Below the pieces are notes generated by a model, which searched no databases, was not told the origin of the DNA, and saw only the letters and a list, made by a program, of their open reading frames with translations. Shown in pieces: positions 5,181 through 5,919 of a DNA stretch of 5,919 nucleotides. The stretch lies in the NCBI GenBank assembly GCA_947258675.1, contig CAMYJP010000136.1:1-5919 (forward strand), written 5' to 3'. Positions within the stretch are counted from its first letter, which is position 1, and each line of letters begins with the position of its first letter. Source of the DNA: an uncultured Desulfobulbaceae bacterium (GTDB taxonomy: Bacteria > Desulfobacterota > Desulfobulbia > Desulfobulbales > BM004). A program made the translations under genes and the position numbers.

Positions 5181-5481
5181 TCATAGTGGTTACTTTAGGC
5201 TGAAAAATATAACTTTTGCGAAAAGCTAAGATAACCAAGATCAACCTGGTAGAAAATCCGTTGGTAGTTAAATTATCCATATTGGCAACGAAGTGATAAT
5301 CTACGACCTCTGTTATTTTCAAAAAAAACTATTCAAAAGCCTAGTACTTCCTGACATAAAATAGAGTTATCATTAAATATTACTTTTTTCAGTAAATTCA
5401 TCATAATAATATCACACCCAGCCACTTTCATTGCATTTCAGACCTGGTATTTCTACTAGTATTTTCAATAATAATGCTAGG

Positions 5482-5510
5482 TTGACAGCAATTTATAGAT
5501 CCGTTATTGA
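5482..5510 (+). promoter_or_regulatory. Candidate promoter upstream of the right-edge gene
   Basis: A perfect -35 hexamer TTGACA (5482-5487) is followed after exactly 17 bases by TATTGA (5505-5510), which matches only half of the -10 consensus. It points right and lies about 285 bases before the secreted-protein start, so it would leave a long leader. Hexamers like this occur by chance in AT-rich DNA. Confidence 0.22.
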
Positions 5511-5562
5511 TTCATCCTTCATTCTTGTGCCCTTATTAGGGCCATACTTTATCGAAAGAGCT

Positions 5563-5589
5563 GCGGTGTGGTAATTGAAAGTAACCAGA
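5563..5589 (+). repeat. Possible decayed attC-like fragment
   Basis: GCGGTGTGGTAAT (5563-5575) and GAAAGTAACCAGA (5577-5589) match GCGGTGTGTAAT (3785-3796) and GAAAGTTACCAGA (3841-3853) of attC-like site 1, in the same order. The first pair differs by one inserted base and the second by one substitution. The two words are one base apart here and 44 apart in site 1. No left half with the TAAC and CGA spacing is visible upstream, so this would be a deleted remnant at best. Confidence 0.28.
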
Positions 5590-5795
5590 CCAATAAATAT
5601 TTAGGAAGTGGTGTCTTAAATAACAATAAACAAATAAGGGGGTGAATAAACAGCCTTTTTATCATCTATATGACATAAAACTGCATTAACGAAGTCTAAT
5701 AAGTAGTTATCGCATAACAAGTAGGGAATAATAGGGGTGAGCACGTTTTTATTATATTAAAACCTGATTCATAACAATTAAGAATGGAGGGGTAG

Positions 5796-5919
5796 ATGAA
5801 GAAAAAAATTTTAAATGTTCTCGCTGTTGGATTGTTTTTGATTGGTACAGTTGGATATGCTAATGCAGATTTAGTTGAAGAAGATTTATTCACACTAGGT
5901 GATGGACTCATTACTTACG
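5796..5919 (+). CDS. N-terminus of a secreted protein, possibly PEP-CTERM type (runs off the edge)
   Basis: The first 41 codons are in the window. They encode a classical signal peptide, with a Lys-rich start, a hydrophobic core at residues 6-20 and a likely cut after YANA (residue 24), followed by DLVEEDLFTLGDGLITY. ATG 5796 has a strong GGAGGGG ribosome binding site at 5786-5792. The signal peptide ending and the phrase GDGLITY after it resemble exported proteins carrying a C-terminal PEP-CTERM sorting signal, in which similar text precedes D-T-x-T-G-L-E-W-L. The defining C-terminal signal lies outside the window, so this assignment is tentative. The product should be exported by Sec; its function is not visible. 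It is separated from the cassette-like cluster by a long gap and probably does not belong to it. Confidence 0.6.
   Translation, partial: MKKKILNVLAVGLFLIGTVGYANADLVEEDLFTLGDGLITY

Larger units (their letters stand above)
5181..5795. other. Gene-free stretch before the right-edge secreted protein gene
   Basis: No gene with a plausible start is seen on either strand. It holds a TTGACA/TATTGA promoter candidate (5482-5510), a 5-bp hairpin GCCCT-TATT-AGGGC (5529-5542), and GCGGTGTGGTAAT (5563-5575) followed by GAAAGTAACCAGA (5577-5589). Both of these last words also occur in attC-like site 1. The final bases before 5796 are the leader and ribosome binding site of the next gene. Confidence 0.55.

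Noticed and set aside
5696..5911. 71-codon minus-strand frame
   Set aside because: It is antisense to the right-edge secreted protein, which has a strong ribosome binding site and a signal peptide.
1..5919. CRISPR array, tRNA, rRNA, insertion-sequence transposase or integrase gene
   Set aside because: No regularly spaced identical repeats, cloverleaf, rRNA-like sequence or recombinase motifs were seen on either strand.

Overview
The window looks like an accessory stretch of an AT-rich Gram-negative chromosome, most likely gammaproteobacterial. The genes that suggest this are a stand-alone bacteriohemerythrin, a C13 (legumain/caspase-fold) peptidase with an N-terminal membrane domain, an exported thioredoxin-fold protein, a SIMPL-domain envelope protein, and the start of an exported protein whose N-terminus resembles PEP-CTERM sorting-domain proteins. 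A methanotroph or a similar environmental gammaproteobacterium would fit, but no taxonomic marker is present and this assignment is weak. Coding density is low and every gene stands alone, with its own ribosome binding site where one can be seen.

Layout: 1-147 is the tail of a possible broken gene, followed by a strong hairpin (163-193). A bacteriohemerythrin is on the minus strand (749-342). A gene-free stretch (841-1407) carries two adjacent perfect hairpins and a terminator-like hairpin. The membrane-anchored C13 peptidase is at 1408-2829, with a terminator-like hairpin after it and a sigma70-like promoter at 2953-2980. Then come three short, closely spaced units on the plus strand: a periplasmic thioredoxin-fold protein (3249-3728), a SIMPL-domain protein (3866-4591) and a four-segment membrane protein broken by one in-frame TAA (4728-5117). 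A long gene-free stretch (5181-5795) leads to the first 41 codons of a secreted protein that runs off the right edge.

The most interesting part is 3212-5180. The stop codon of each of these three ORFs is the first three bases of a TAAC/TAGC word that begins a related, non-coding imperfect repeat. In every copy a CGA trinucleotide lies exactly 18 bases after the T of that word. In three copies the CGA opens a conserved core that ends in TGGC. A fourth copy lies between the second and third units. The layout of these repeats matches integron attC sites of the Vibrio (VCR) type. The thioredoxin unit is also bounded by GTTAGCG and its exact reverse complement CGCTAAC, as expected for the R' and R'' core sites of a gene cassette. 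No integrase gene is in the window. The best reading is therefore a small cassette cluster without an integrase (a CALIN), or the inner part of a larger chromosomal integron, with diverged sites and at least one decaying cassette. The cassette genes act at the cell envelope, as cassette cargo often does, but nothing here shows that they work in one pathway.
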